From positions 1-20,208 of the forward strand of contig JAZNIW010000028.1 in the NCBI GenBank assembly GCA_045577695.1: a stretch of DNA of 20,208 nt, read 5' to 3'. A program made the translations under genes and the position numbers. Below, one piece after another: positions 5,145 to 13,175 of this stretch (position 1 is its first letter; each line of letters begins with the position of its first letter). The notes under the pieces were generated by a model, which did no database searches, was not told the origin of the DNA, and saw nothing but the letters and a program-made list of their open reading frames with translations. The DNA is from UMGS1279 sp045577695. Lineage in GTDB: Bacteria > Bacillota > Clostridia > Oscillospirales > Acutalibacteraceae.

Positions 5145-5306
5145 AAGTGGACACACGGACAAGAAGCGTTTGTAGGAAAAGGGCATCAACGTTCAGAAGA
5201 TGCAGAGCTTAGAAAACTCCGTAAAAAAAACGAACGCTTAAAAATGGAGATGGAAATACTAAAAAAAGCAGCAGCATACTTTTCGAAACACCCGGCAGAC
5301 GAGTAA
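5145..5306 (+). pseudogene. Remnant of an IS3-family orfA (transposase helper)
   Basis: The frame ends at TAA 5304-5306 and carries the C-terminal part of an IS3-type OrfA: KGHQRSEDAELRKLRKKN, then ERLKMEMEILKKAAAYF. This is the leucine-zipper-like tail typical of the family. The N-terminal HTH half is absent and there is no start codon. Downstream OrfB (DDE domain) is also missing. The preceding TGTATAGTAAAAGTGGACAC (5136-5155) resembles an IS3-type left end fused to the middle of the gene, suggesting internal deletion. It directly abuts repeat copy 4. Confidence 0.8.
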
Positions 5307-5385
5307 AATTCGCAAAAGCGGAATTAAACACTTGGGCTCACGCCCAAGGATGTTGCACTTAGTTTGACAATTCACCAATAAAACA

Positions 5386-5416
5386 TAAAGCACACTCCCC
5401 CACGGAGTGTGCTTTA
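5386..5416 (-). terminator. Terminator of the PHP gene at 5449-6258
   Basis: A perfect 13-bp stem, TAAAGCACACTCC (5386-5398) with GGAGTGTGCTTTA (5404-5416), 5-nt loop, followed by a T-rich stretch on the minus strand. A smaller 7-bp stem, CTTGGGC/GCCCAAG, lies at 5331-5348. Confidence 0.85.
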
Positions 5417-5448
5417 TAAACGCGTTTATGCTTTTTTCTGTTAGAGAA

Positions 5449-6258
5449 TTACAGTCCTTTAATATGGAATTTATCGCTTTCTTCCAACCCCAGCAAATCG
5501 ACAACACGAGTAAACCGCTCAACGGCAATATCAAACTCATGTGGAAGATGCGAATCCGAACCTAAGTAGAATTTGCACCCTTGTTCCTTTGCAATCAAAT
5601 AGGGTCGGGCGATTTTCTTGGCACGCTCAGCATCAACCAAATCATTTAAAACGATGTTCAGTTCAATGCCAATCCCTTTTTCGGCAGCTCTTTTAAAAAG
5701 ACGGGCCCAGGTATCGTCCGAAATGGCTTCTGCTACTTCTAAATAACCATCTTTCTTTTCGTGATACATCAAGCGGTCAGTTAAGTGAGCAATACCCATT
5801 TTGTGGAAGGGTAAATCCATATCCATCAGAGTATCAAAGCGTTCTTCCATAATCTTGGCGAGATATTCTACCGATTTTTTAGTGGGATCACAAGCAAAGG
5901 CGAAATGTAAATGGTTCAACGGAACGATAATGAATTGAAAATCGTCATAGCGCTCCTTTGGAATACCAAGAAGTCCGTTTTTGTCCATATCGGTTTCACA
6001 ACCGAATAGGAATTCGCATTCCTCGGCTTGCGGCAAGGGAAGCGCTTTGCTCAGCAGAGCAAAGTTTTGCGAAGGATATCCATCCAGCATACTGGGAACG
6101 GTATCATCCCAATAATGGTCTGTGACGAAAATTCGTTTTAAACCGTTTTTAACCCCGTACGCCAGCATTTTCTCCAGGGTTTGCTCGAAACGGCGGTCGC
6201 CGGTGCAAGGCGAAAGATAAGAATGCATATGATAATCGTGATCGATTTGAAATTTCAT
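5449..6258 (-). CDS. PHP-domain metal-dependent phosphoesterase (269 aa)
   Basis: Polymerase-and-histidinol-phosphatase fold hydrolase with the usual metal ligands spread along the chain: HMH near residue 10, TDH in FVTDHYWDD, the Glu in FGCETDMD, the NHLH and GIAHL segments in the middle, ELN late, and GSDSHLP near the end. It should be a cytoplasmic tri- or dinuclear metalloenzyme cleaving a phosphate ester. Relatives include histidinol-phosphatase HisK, but no histidine-biosynthesis genes are nearby, so the substrate is open. ATG 6258 has a GAGGTG ribosome binding site. It has its own near-perfect promoter and a strong terminator. A second, different PHP protein is encoded at 13176-13976. 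Confidence 0.88.
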   Translation of the reverse strand: MKFQIDHDYHMHSYLSPCTGDRRFEQTLEKMLAYGVKNGLKRIFVTDHYWDDTVPSMLDGYPSQNFALLSKALPLPQAEECEFLFGCETDMDKNGLLGIPKERYDDFQFIIVPLNHLHFAFACDPTKKSVEYLAKIMEERFDTLMDMDLPFHKMGIAHLTDRLMYHEKKDGYLEVAEAISDDTWARLFKRAAEKGIGIELNIVLNDLVDAERAKKIARPYLIAKEQGCKFYLGSDSHLPHEFDIAVERFTRVVDLLGLEESDKFHIKGL

Positions 6259-6297
6259 AATAACACCTCATTTTAAAGCATTGAATTTTCTACCATT

Positions 6298-6326
6298 ATT
6301 ATAATTTTTTGTATATCACTTGTCAA
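6298..6326 (-). promoter_or_regulatory. Promoter of the PHP gene at 5449-6258
   Basis: On the minus strand TTGACA (6326-6321), 17 bp, TATAAT (6303-6298). Both hexamers are perfect. It lies in the short gap after the DUF4153-type gene; I see no terminator between the two genes, so read-through into the PHP gene is possible. Confidence 0.9.
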
Positions 6327-6339
6327 GCAAAATTCGCTT

Positions 6340-7983
6340 TTAATACTCGTATAATTCTTCGCCTGTCTCGGAATAATAATCGGCATTCATAATGGCTTCT
6401 ACCACATCGACACCATAATCTTCCACAAACGCATCTATGGCGCGATAAGCCTCCTGTCGGGCAAAAGTAAAAGCCGCAAAACCGGACTCTTTTTTCGCAC
6501 CGATAAAGGGTATGTTGGCCCCTTCTACGTCTTTCCAATCGAGGGTGTAATAGGTTTCATTTTGCATACATTCTATCAATTTTCCTTTGGCAATCATCCC
6601 CACCTCGGCATCGTCTACCAAGCGAAGAAGATAGGGCACTCCCTCATCCCCCAGTTCATACAATTCTTGCAGATCAATGGTTTGGAGTGCTTTGGTTTGG
6701 TAGGCGTGATAATTGTATGCCGCTACCACATGATTGACATTTCCCACACCGAGCAAAACCAAAACGGTACCGGCCGTAACACAAGCAATTTTTAAAACAG
6801 GAATATTGGGTAAATGAATACGCAACAACAATCCAACAAACACCACCACCCAAAATACCATAAAGCAGCTGGTTGTAATACGAAGTTCGGTCATACCAAA
6901 AGATTGAATATACAGCAACATTTTGGAAAGGGCAGTTGCAATAATTAGCAAGGTGAACAAAGCGATAAAAGTGGTAAGAACGCGAAGCAAAACAGGCATT
7001 TTTCCGTTTTGTTTGCGGGAGAGTTGTAACACCGCGTACAACAAAACAAAATTAATCACTGCTATAACACACATTTCAAAAAATCCGCGGCGGGCATATT
7101 CGGCCGGTGTAAAAACAAAGTCTTTGGGCAAAAAACCTTGAAATGCACTGAAAAAGTAGGCCAGCTGTGAAAACAAATAGGCCAAATAACATACCGATAA
7201 AACCGATAAAAAGGAAATCAGAATCGCGTTATCTATCCCGCAGAATTCCTTTTCTTTGGAAATCGTCATCGTCTCTTTTCGACAGCTGATGGCATAAGAC
7301 AAAGCAAAGGCCGCAATCAAAGCCGCAAGGAAAAGTTTCATAGCGGTAGCAAACACATTGTTAAACAACCGTCCCACCATACCGGAAAATGCGGCATCCG
7401 AAGACATTAAAAGCGGGATTATCACCAGCAAGACCGGTAACGCAAGACCAATGCCAATAAAAACCATACCGGTCGTTTTACGCCTTTTCATATCTGCCGA
7501 AAACAGTGAAACCATTGTTTTGGGGAGATGTGGAATCGCCCATAAAAACACCGGATAAAATACTGTTTTTAAAAGTCCCATATCTCCTTTTTCAAACTGT
7601 GGAACCGAAAGAGAGATGAACCAAACCAGTGCCAATAATAGATTCGCCTCAAAACCGAAAAAGCGTACGGTTCCGTTAGAAGTAATGGAAAAAGATAGCG
7701 TATTTAAAATGGATAAAACCCCACACAGCAAGGGGAACAGACGAATACGACTTCCTTTGTGCCAAAGATAGGTTGTCATAACCGAAAAGAACAGCAGAAA
7801 GGAAAGGGTAAATCCAAGGCGAAATCCACCGAAAATACCAAGATCGGAAAGCAAAAAGGACGCCACACAAAACAAGGCAACAAAAACAAAATCCCGTCGA
7901 GTTAGTTCAAAACGATTACTCGTTAGTTTTTGCGGTGCCGTGACAACCGGCATCGAGGGTACGGTAAATGAATTTTTATTCAC
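6340..7983 (-). CDS. Polytopic membrane protein, DUF4153/DUF4173 type (547 aa)
   Basis: About ten or more hydrophobic helices span residues 30-425, followed by a soluble C-terminal tail of about 120 residues. The segment FTPAEYARRGFFEMCVIAVIN is the recognisable core of this family, and the NVNHVVAAYNYHAY-like motif after the last helix matches its usual position. The function is unknown; members often sit beside small XRE regulators. The GTG start (7983) overlaps the regulator's TGA in GTGA and is backed by AAGGAGG, so the two are translationally coupled. It is the last gene of a three-gene operon (DUF2975, XRE, this gene). Role in sensing or transport is inferred only from the context. Confidence 0.82.
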   Translation of the reverse strand: MNKNSFTVPSMPVVTAPQKLTSNRFELTRRDFVFVALFCVASFLLSDLGIFGGFRLGFTLSFLLFFSVMTTYLWHKGSRIRLFPLLCGVLSILNTLSFSITSNGTVRFFGFEANLLLALVWFISLSVPQFEKGDMGLLKTVFYPVFLWAIPHLPKTMVSLFSADMKRRKTTGMVFIGIGLALPVLLVIIPLLMSSDAAFSGMVGRLFNNVFATAMKLFLAALIAAFALSYAISCRKETMTISKEKEFCGIDNAILISFLSVLSVCYLAYLFSQLAYFFSAFQGFLPKDFVFTPAEYARRGFFEMCVIAVINFVLLYAVLQLSRKQNGKMPVLLRVLTTFIALFTLLIIATALSKMLLYIQSFGMTELRITTSCFMVFWVVVFVGLLLRIHLPNIPVLKIACVTAGTVLVLLGVGNVNHVVAAYNYHAYQTKALQTIDLQELYELGDEGVPYLLRLVDDAEVGMIAKGKLIECMQNETYYTLDWKDVEGANIPFIGAKKESGFAAFTFARQEAYRAIDAFVEDYGVDVVEAIMNADYYSETGEELYEY

Positions 7984-8195
7984 GTTTCATTTCCTCCTTC
8001 AACATACTTCAACAAATCACCGGGTTGACACTCCAGCACTTTGCAAATGCTTTCCAAAGTCGAAAACCGAATGGCCTTTGCCTTTCCCGTTTTCAACACC
8101 GAAAGATTAGCCTGTGTAATGCCGATTTTTTCAGCTAATTCGGTGGAGGACATCTTTTTCATCGCCAATAATACATCTAAATTGACTTCAATCAT
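7980..8195 (-). CDS. Small XRE-family regulator of the YozG type (71 aa)
   Basis: A compact Cro/CI-like DNA-binding protein that is almost all HTH domain: MSSTELAEKIGITQANLSVL is the helix-turn-helix, followed by KAKAIRFSTLESICKVLECQ, a diagnostic stretch of this family, and PGDLL at the end. Such proteins are nearly always paired with a DUF2975 membrane protein, as here. It probably regulates its own operon. GGAGG lies about 9 nt before ATG 8195, close behind the DUF2975 stop codon 19 bp away. Direct repeats across the operon promoter (8731-8760) are a plausible binding site. Confidence 0.92.
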   Translation of the reverse strand: MIEVNLDVLLAMKKMSSTELAEKIGITQANLSVLKTGKAKAIRFSTLESICKVLECQPGDLLKYVEGGNET

Positions 8196-8214
8196 TTATC
8201 GGTTGCCTCCTTTT

Positions 8215-8682
8215 TTACACCGTCAAGGCGTTTTCTTGACTGAGTTCCACCGCTGTATGAAACACATTTTTCAGCACCCGAAGCAAAATCCCAACAAAGC
8301 CGGCAGCCGCCGCCACGAACAAAAAGGGAAGATAATATACTCCTCCCACGGCAGTAATCAACATAATACCGAAACACGACCAAGAAATTATCCTTAAACA
8401 GCGGACATTTTGCGGTATGAAAATATCTTGTTTTTGAATATTCAGTAATAGTTGGAAAAGAAAGTACAAAATCAGTATGGCAAATAATGCCGATGGATAA
8501 AAGCAAGCGGCAAATACGGTTTGTAAAATTTTAAAAATTTCCGACGAAGGTTGTATGCCCCGAAAATACTGCATAAAAGAAGAAAACAAATAAGGGCCGA
8601 AAACGAGAAGCACAGCCAAAGCGACGGAAAGGGCAGCGCATACCCAAAGTGAAAGCTTTACCGATTTTTGCGAACATTTCAT
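8215..8682 (-). CDS. DUF2975-family membrane protein (155 aa)
   Basis: Four hydrophobic helices (roughly residues 9-31, 50-75, 98-118 and 122-140) with short loops. The loop NIQKQDIFIPQNVRCLRIISW matches the conserved pattern between helices 2 and 3 of this family. I start it at ATG 8682, which has GGAGT 8 nt upstream; the longer frame would begin with a TTG that overlaps this ribosome binding site. First gene of the DUF2975/XRE/DUF4153-type operon. The biochemical role is unknown; the fixed pairing with a YozG-like regulator suggests membrane-to-transcription signalling, which is inference. Confidence 0.9.
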   Translation of the reverse strand: MKCSQKSVKLSLWVCAALSVALAVLLVFGPYLFSSFMQYFRGIQPSSEIFKILQTVFAACFYPSALFAILILYFLFQLLLNIQKQDIFIPQNVRCLRIISWSCFGIMLITAVGGVYYLPFLFVAAAAGFVGILLRVLKNVFHTAVELSQENALTV

Positions 8683-8715
8683 AAAATGCAACTCCTTTTT
8701 GGTAACTCTAAGGGT

Positions 8716-8760
8716 ATGATAGCACGAAAATTATCGTTTGTCAATAAATATTTATCGTTT
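8716..8760 (-). promoter_or_regulatory. Promoter and candidate operator of the DUF2975 operon
   Basis: On the minus strand TTGACA (8744-8739), 17 bp, TATCAT (8721-8716). The plus strand shows TTATCGTTT twice (8731-8739 and 8752-8760), 21 bp apart, so both copies lie on the same helix face and bracket the -35 box. This is a plausible site for the operon's own XRE protein. Confidence 0.75.
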
Positions 8761-8837
8761 TTCTATACTTTTTTATTTTTTATCAATAATAATATTAAAA
8801 ACCAAACCAGTGGTAAAACAAAAAACGGAATACAAAA

Positions 8838-8873
8838 AACGGCTCACCGTTGGAGAAAAAACAGCGAGCCGTT
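8838..8873 (-). terminator. Terminator of the ABC transporter gene
   Basis: On the minus strand AACGGCTCGCTGT pairs with ACGGTGAGCCGTT (13 bp, two G-U pairs, 10-nt loop) and is followed by a T-run. It lies 17 bp after the stop codon at 8890. Confidence 0.88.
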
Positions 8874-8889
8874 AACAGGAAAAATAGTT

Positions 8890-11886
8890 TTATTCCGTAC
8901 GAAGCGCAACCACAGGGTCTTTTTTTGCAGCACTACGCGAGGGAATGATACCGGCCAATAACGTTAACAAGACGCTGATAGCCACCAATACCAACGCCAC
9001 CGGAATGGGCAAATGAGCGTTTAAATTTGAAATGCCGGTCAAGGTATGCAACAACCAATTAATGGGTAGACAAAGCAGATAGGTTATTAGTACTCCAAGT
9101 GTGCCCGACGTAAAGCCAATAATCACCGTTTCCGCGTTGAACATACCCGAAACATTTTTCTTAGAAGCACCGATAGCACGCAAAATGCCGATTTCTTTGG
9201 TGCGTTCTTGCACCGAAATCAAAGTAATCACCCCAATCATAATGGAGGAAACAACCAGCGAAACCCCCACAAAAGCAATCAACACGTAAGCAATGGCATT
9301 AATAATAGTGGTCACCGAAGACATCATCAATCCCACATAGTCGGTATATCGAATTTCTTTTAAATCGTCCACCGAATTGTTATAGTCTAGGATAAAATCC
9401 TCCAAAACCTCCTTATTTTCGAAGGTAGAAGCATACAAATTGATGGTGGCGGGACGGGTGAGATCGACACAACCGAGTTGTTTCAAATTGCTCTCATAAT
9501 CCGAATCCGAAAAGGTTAATACCTCTTCATAATAGGTAGCAGACTGCTTTTCGGTGTAGCTGCCTTTTTCGCTATCCAGCGCACTACTCAGAGCCGCTGT
9601 TCCCATCGGTAAAAGTTGTGTCCTTACTTGTTCGGCATAGTTTTGTTTATACTTTTCGGTCAACATTTCACGAAAGAGCAGGTTCAATTCTTTGTCGGTC
9701 ATCGTGGAAATATAATCGGCCATCTCATTGGTATTCATATTGGTCTGTGCGGAAAAAGAATCGGTTAATATTTTTTCTAAATCGGCCCGTTTTTTTCCCT
9801 TGAGAGTAGCATCCAAAAAGTTGTTGAGATTACCGGAACTGGGAATGCTTTTGATTTTCAAATAAGCTTCTGCCTTTTCGTTCTCCTTTAAATGTGAAAG
9901 ATATTCTTGAAAAGCTTTGGCTTTTTCTTTTCGACTCAGCTCTCCCGTATTGGATTGGAAAGGAAGACCACTGAAAATATCCACTGTTGGGTCTTTTTTC
10001 TGAGCTGAAACGGCCGGTGAAGATGCGGCTTTTTCCAAAATATATTCAGTCAAAGAAGCAGTATAGCCGATCGAACCGGTTAACATACCGGACACGGCAT
10101 TCTCTTTTTGGCGCACAATACCCGTAACTTTTAGTTTCGTGCCATTATCGTAAAGATATTTAAGTCCGGTTTTTGTCTCTCTTAAATCGGAATAATGGCC
10201 GGTCTTTTCATCCAAGGTGTAGCAATCCGAACCCAGCACAATGCGAAATTCCATATCACAAATTTCCTGATAACTCCATTTTTCTTGAAGAATCTCAATC
10301 TCTTTTTTGTCAAAGGCAGCCTTTGCCAGAGCATCGATATCTTCTTTGGATTTGAGTCCCAGCGCATACAAAGTAATGTCATCGATTTCGTTGTTTTCAT
10401 CCACCACCAAAACAATTTCATTGTACTTACTCGGCCAAGCACCGTAAATAACATCGTATTGTTTATACAGCAGTTCGTTGATGAGGCCTCCATCCTTGGC
10501 GGGTAAAATTTCCTGCCACAAATTCATTTGTGGCCCCATCATCGCGGAACCGCCGAATCCATCGTCCCATTTCATATCCTTCATTGAAGAAATGTCCATA
10601 CCAAAATATTCTATCAACAGTTCTTGCAGCAATTCTTCCGTATCCGAACGCAAAATGCTTCCGTCAACATTTTTGGTGTAAACCAACGGTTCCACATCGT
10701 AAGTGTATTGCACCCCATTCAGCGCAGTATTCAGTTTGTTGTTCTCGCCGGATTTCGCCCATTGAGACTCTAAATGCTTTTGAAAGGCGGCCAAATCATT
10801 TTCTTTGGTTTCGGTATGGTTGAGCGAGTTTATCATCTCATACACCATCGTTTTTTGATAAACGGCATCCTTTTCGTGCTCCTCCTCCGCTTTGGCTTTT
10901 CCTACAAACGTTTTCATTAGAGTACTCATATCCATATGCTGGGCTTGCAGAGTTAAGGGATAGGAAGAAAGGGTTTCTTCCTGCACGGTATCGATAAAGG
11001 TGCTCATACCGTGGGAAACAGCAAAAATGAGTGCAATACCGATGATGCCAATACTACCGGCCAAAGAAGTTAAAATGGTACGGCCTTTTTTCGAAATTAA
11101 GTTTTTGAGTGAAAGCCCGAAGGAAGTAGAAAATTTCATACTTGGTTTTTTCATATGATTTTTCTTTTTGGTATTTGGGGCGGGCGCAGGTCCTTCCCCT
11201 TCTTGCGGTGCCAAGGGCGCTGAATCGTCAGTGATTTTGCCATCTAACATTTGTATAATGCGGGTGGAATACTCCTTTGCCAAATCGGGATTGTGGGTGA
11301 CCATAATAATCAAGCGGTCTTGGGAGATTTCCTTTAGCAGCGCCATCACTTGATGACTGGTTTCGGTATCTAACGCGCCGGTCGGTTCATCGGCCAAAAT
11401 AATTTCGGGGTCGTTGACAATGGCGCGAGCAATGGCAACCCGCTGCATCTGTCCGCCTGACATTTCGCCCGGTTTTTTATTAAGTTGGTCAGCCAGACCG
11501 ACTTCTTCCAACGCCTTAATGGCGCGTTTTTTTCGTTCATTCTTTGGAACACCGGTTAAACTAAGAGCCAATTCCACATTCTGTAACACTGTTTGGTGGG
11601 GAATCAGATGATAGTTTTGAAAGACAAAGCCAACCGAATGATTTCGATAACAGTCCCAATCACGATCCTTAAAATCTTTGGTCGAACGACCGCCAATCAC
11701 CAAATCCCCTTCGGTGTATTGGTCCAAGCCGCCAATGATGTTAAGCATCGTGGTTTTACCGCATCCAGAAGGGCCTAAAATGGAGACAAACTCGCTCTTT
11801 CGAAAGGCTAAATCCACACCTTTTAGCGCGTGCACACAATCGTTTCCAACCGGATAGTCTTTTTGAATATTTTTCAGTTCTAACAC
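8890..11886 (-). CDS. Fused ABC exporter: ATPase plus FtsX/MacB-like permease (998 aa)
   Basis: The N-terminal 220 residues are a LolD/MacB-class ATPase: Walker A GPSGCGKT (38-45), Q-loop Gln90, signature MSGGQ (142-146), Walker B IILADE (162-167) and His198. A charged, Pro/Ala-rich linker follows, then transmembrane helix 1 (about 271-293), an external domain of roughly 570 residues and three C-terminal helices of the FtsX type, with the EIGILRAIGASKKNV coupling segment between the second and third. Such mechanotransmission pumps move peptides or lipids or act on external partners, not across the bilayer by alternating access. No periplasmic-type adaptor, two-component system or bacteriocin gene is adjacent, so the substrate is open. 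GTG start 11886 has GGGAG upstream. Single-gene unit with its own promoter and terminator. Confidence 0.93.
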   Translation of the reverse strand: MLELKNIQKDYPVGNDCVHALKGVDLAFRKSEFVSILGPSGCGKTTMLNIIGGLDQYTEGDLVIGGRSTKDFKDRDWDCYRNHSVGFVFQNYHLIPHQTVLQNVELALSLTGVPKNERKKRAIKALEEVGLADQLNKKPGEMSGGQMQRVAIARAIVNDPEIILADEPTGALDTETSHQVMALLKEISQDRLIIMVTHNPDLAKEYSTRIIQMLDGKITDDSAPLAPQEGEGPAPAPNTKKKNHMKKPSMKFSTSFGLSLKNLISKKGRTILTSLAGSIGIIGIALIFAVSHGMSTFIDTVQEETLSSYPLTLQAQHMDMSTLMKTFVGKAKAEEEHEKDAVYQKTMVYEMINSLNHTETKENDLAAFQKHLESQWAKSGENNKLNTALNGVQYTYDVEPLVYTKNVDGSILRSDTEELLQELLIEYFGMDISSMKDMKWDDGFGGSAMMGPQMNLWQEILPAKDGGLINELLYKQYDVIYGAWPSKYNEIVLVVDENNEIDDITLYALGLKSKEDIDALAKAAFDKKEIEILQEKWSYQEICDMEFRIVLGSDCYTLDEKTGHYSDLRETKTGLKYLYDNGTKLKVTGIVRQKENAVSGMLTGSIGYTASLTEYILEKAASSPAVSAQKKDPTVDIFSGLPFQSNTGELSRKEKAKAFQEYLSHLKENEKAEAYLKIKSIPSSGNLNNFLDATLKGKKRADLEKILTDSFSAQTNMNTNEMADYISTMTDKELNLLFREMLTEKYKQNYAEQVRTQLLPMGTAALSSALDSEKGSYTEKQSATYYEEVLTFSDSDYESNLKQLGCVDLTRPATINLYASTFENKEVLEDFILDYNNSVDDLKEIRYTDYVGLMMSSVTTIINAIAYVLIAFVGVSLVVSSIMIGVITLISVQERTKEIGILRAIGASKKNVSGMFNAETVIIGFTSGTLGVLITYLLCLPINWLLHTLTGISNLNAHLPIPVALVLVAISVLLTLLAGIIPSRSAAKKDPVVALRTE

Positions 11887-11951
11887 AAGGCCACTCCCTT
11901 TTTCCTATTTCTTTTTTATGGTATGATGTTCGATTTCATTTTAATAAAAAA

Positions 11952-11960
11952 ATTATAGCA
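11952..11960 (-). promoter_or_regulatory. Extended -10 promoter of the ABC transporter gene
   Basis: TGCTATAAT (11960-11952 on the minus strand) is an extended -10 element. No good -35 box lies 17 bp upstream. It is about 65 bp before the GTG start. Confidence 0.65.
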
Positions 11961-12058
11961 AATTTTTTCACCAGATTGTTTAATAAGTATGAATTTTTTG
12001 GTAAAAATTCAAAAATCTTATTTTCCACGAATCGATAAGACCACACACCACAAAAATT

Positions 12059-12090
12059 GGCCCCTTGAGTGCCAATGCAATCAAGGGGCC
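12059..12090 (-). terminator. Terminator of the AIM24-family gene
   Basis: A perfect 10-bp stem, GGCCCCTTGA (12059-12068) with TCAAGGGGCC (12081-12090), followed on the minus strand by AATTTTTG. Confidence 0.85.
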
Positions 12091-12153
12091 TACCAAACAC
12101 TCGTATTGTGCCTTTACCTTTATGATGAAACCTTTTCAGGTGTCGGTGCCTCT

Positions 12154-12828
12154 TTATTTCCCGGTCGGCATATAAGGACGAATGGCATAGGCTACATTCC
12201 GAATTGGCATGGTTTGCAACCACACTTTACCGGGTCCGGTCAAAAGGGTGTGGAAAAACCCTTCACCACTTAGCAATTTGTTTTTCAACCCCTTTACCTG
12301 ACGCACTTCCATTTGAACGGTAGAAGAAAACCCGGCCACGTTACTGGTATCAACCAACAACTGCTCGCCGGCTTTCAGCTCATACTGCATCAAGGTACCG
12401 TCAATCTCCACAAAGGCAATCCCGTTTCCGGAAAGACGTTGCATAATAAACCCTTCCCCGCCAAACAAGCCGGCCGCCAGATTTTTCGAAAAATGAACCG
12501 AAAGTTCCACGCCGGCACTGGAGGCCAAGAAGGCACTTTTTTGAAAAATCATTTCCTCACCGGGCGCGATATTGACAGCCTCAATTTGTCCCGGAAAACT
12601 GGAACCAAAGGCAATCATAGCATCTCCCTTCGCCGTGTAAATATTTTGAAAGATGCTCTCCCCCGAAAAGGCTTTGGAGAACATTTTACCAACGCCTCCA
12701 CCCTTAGTCTCCATATCAATATTGGGCGTCATCCAAACCATAGAACCTTTTTCGGTTATCACTTGCTCATTATTCTCTAAATAACAAACAACCACCGGAA
12801 AATTGTCCCCCTTAATTTCATACTTCAT
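12154..12828 (-). CDS. AIM24 / TIGR00266 family protein (224 aa)
   Basis: A single-domain beta-rich (double-stranded beta-helix type) protein. Family hallmarks are GSMVWMTPNIDMETK near residue 28, the glycine-rich GGGVGKMFSKAFSGES block, APGEEMIFQKSAFLAS in the middle and SGEGFFHTLLTGPGKVWLQTMP near the end. Length is close to the usual 220-270 residues. Bacterial members are cytoplasmic or membrane-peripheral with no established enzymatic role; yeast AIM24 acts at the mitochondrial inner membrane. ATG 12828 is preceded by AAGGAG. Monocistronic or preceded by a tiny ORF at 12877-13005. Family assignment firm, function unknown. Confidence 0.92.
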   Translation of the reverse strand: MKYEIKGDNFPVVVCYLENNEQVITEKGSMVWMTPNIDMETKGGGVGKMFSKAFSGESIFQNIYTAKGDAMIAFGSSFPGQIEAVNIAPGEEMIFQKSAFLASSAGVELSVHFSKNLAAGLFGGEGFIMQRLSGNGIAFVEIDGTLMQYELKAGEQLLVDTSNVAGFSSTVQMEVRQVKGLKNKLLSGEGFFHTLLTGPGKVWLQTMPIRNVAYAIRPYMPTGK

Positions 12829-12876
12829 AAAAAATCTCCTTTTTTGTGTATTGTATTAACCGCACAAAAACTTCAC

Positions 12877-13005
12877 CTAGATGTCATTCCTATCCATTGG
12901 AACAGTATAATCACATTGACAATGAAGTTCCTTGTTTGGGTTTTTGCAGCACACGTTAGCCGCCTGTGAATGACGGTGAGCCAAAAAACGCCTAAAAATA
13001 GCCAT
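12877..13005 (-). CDS. Possible 42-aa cysteine-rich small protein
   Basis: A short open frame from ATG 13005 to TAG 12877, 48 bp upstream of and co-directional with the AIM24-family gene. The peptide starts MAIFRRFLAHRHSQAAN and has a CC pair (19-20) and a CQC pair (31-33) with nearby His residues, a spacing that could bind a metal. There is no visible ribosome binding site and a stop codon directly precedes the ATG, so the evidence is weak. The rest of the 12829-13175 gap shows no other convincing gene, promoter or terminator to me. Confidence 0.25.
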   Translation of the reverse strand: MAIFRRFLAHRHSQAANVCCKNPNKELHCQCDYTVPMDRNDI

Positions 13006-13175
13006 TTATGGCTGGTTCAAGTTTAAATCTTTTTTTGCGCTCTTGTCTTTGCGTAGCTCTTGCTCAGACCTATCATTTTTATTACCAACAAATAACAGGG
13101 CCAACTTTTCCCATAATAAACCGATATGCTTAATGCGAAAAAATATTTTCTTTTTCAAAGCAAGTGCTTCATTTT

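Noticed and set aside
10182..10493. Antisense and alternate-frame ORFs within the ABC transporter gene
   Set aside because: They overlap a long, convincing coding frame and carry no domain, start site or codon pattern of their own.
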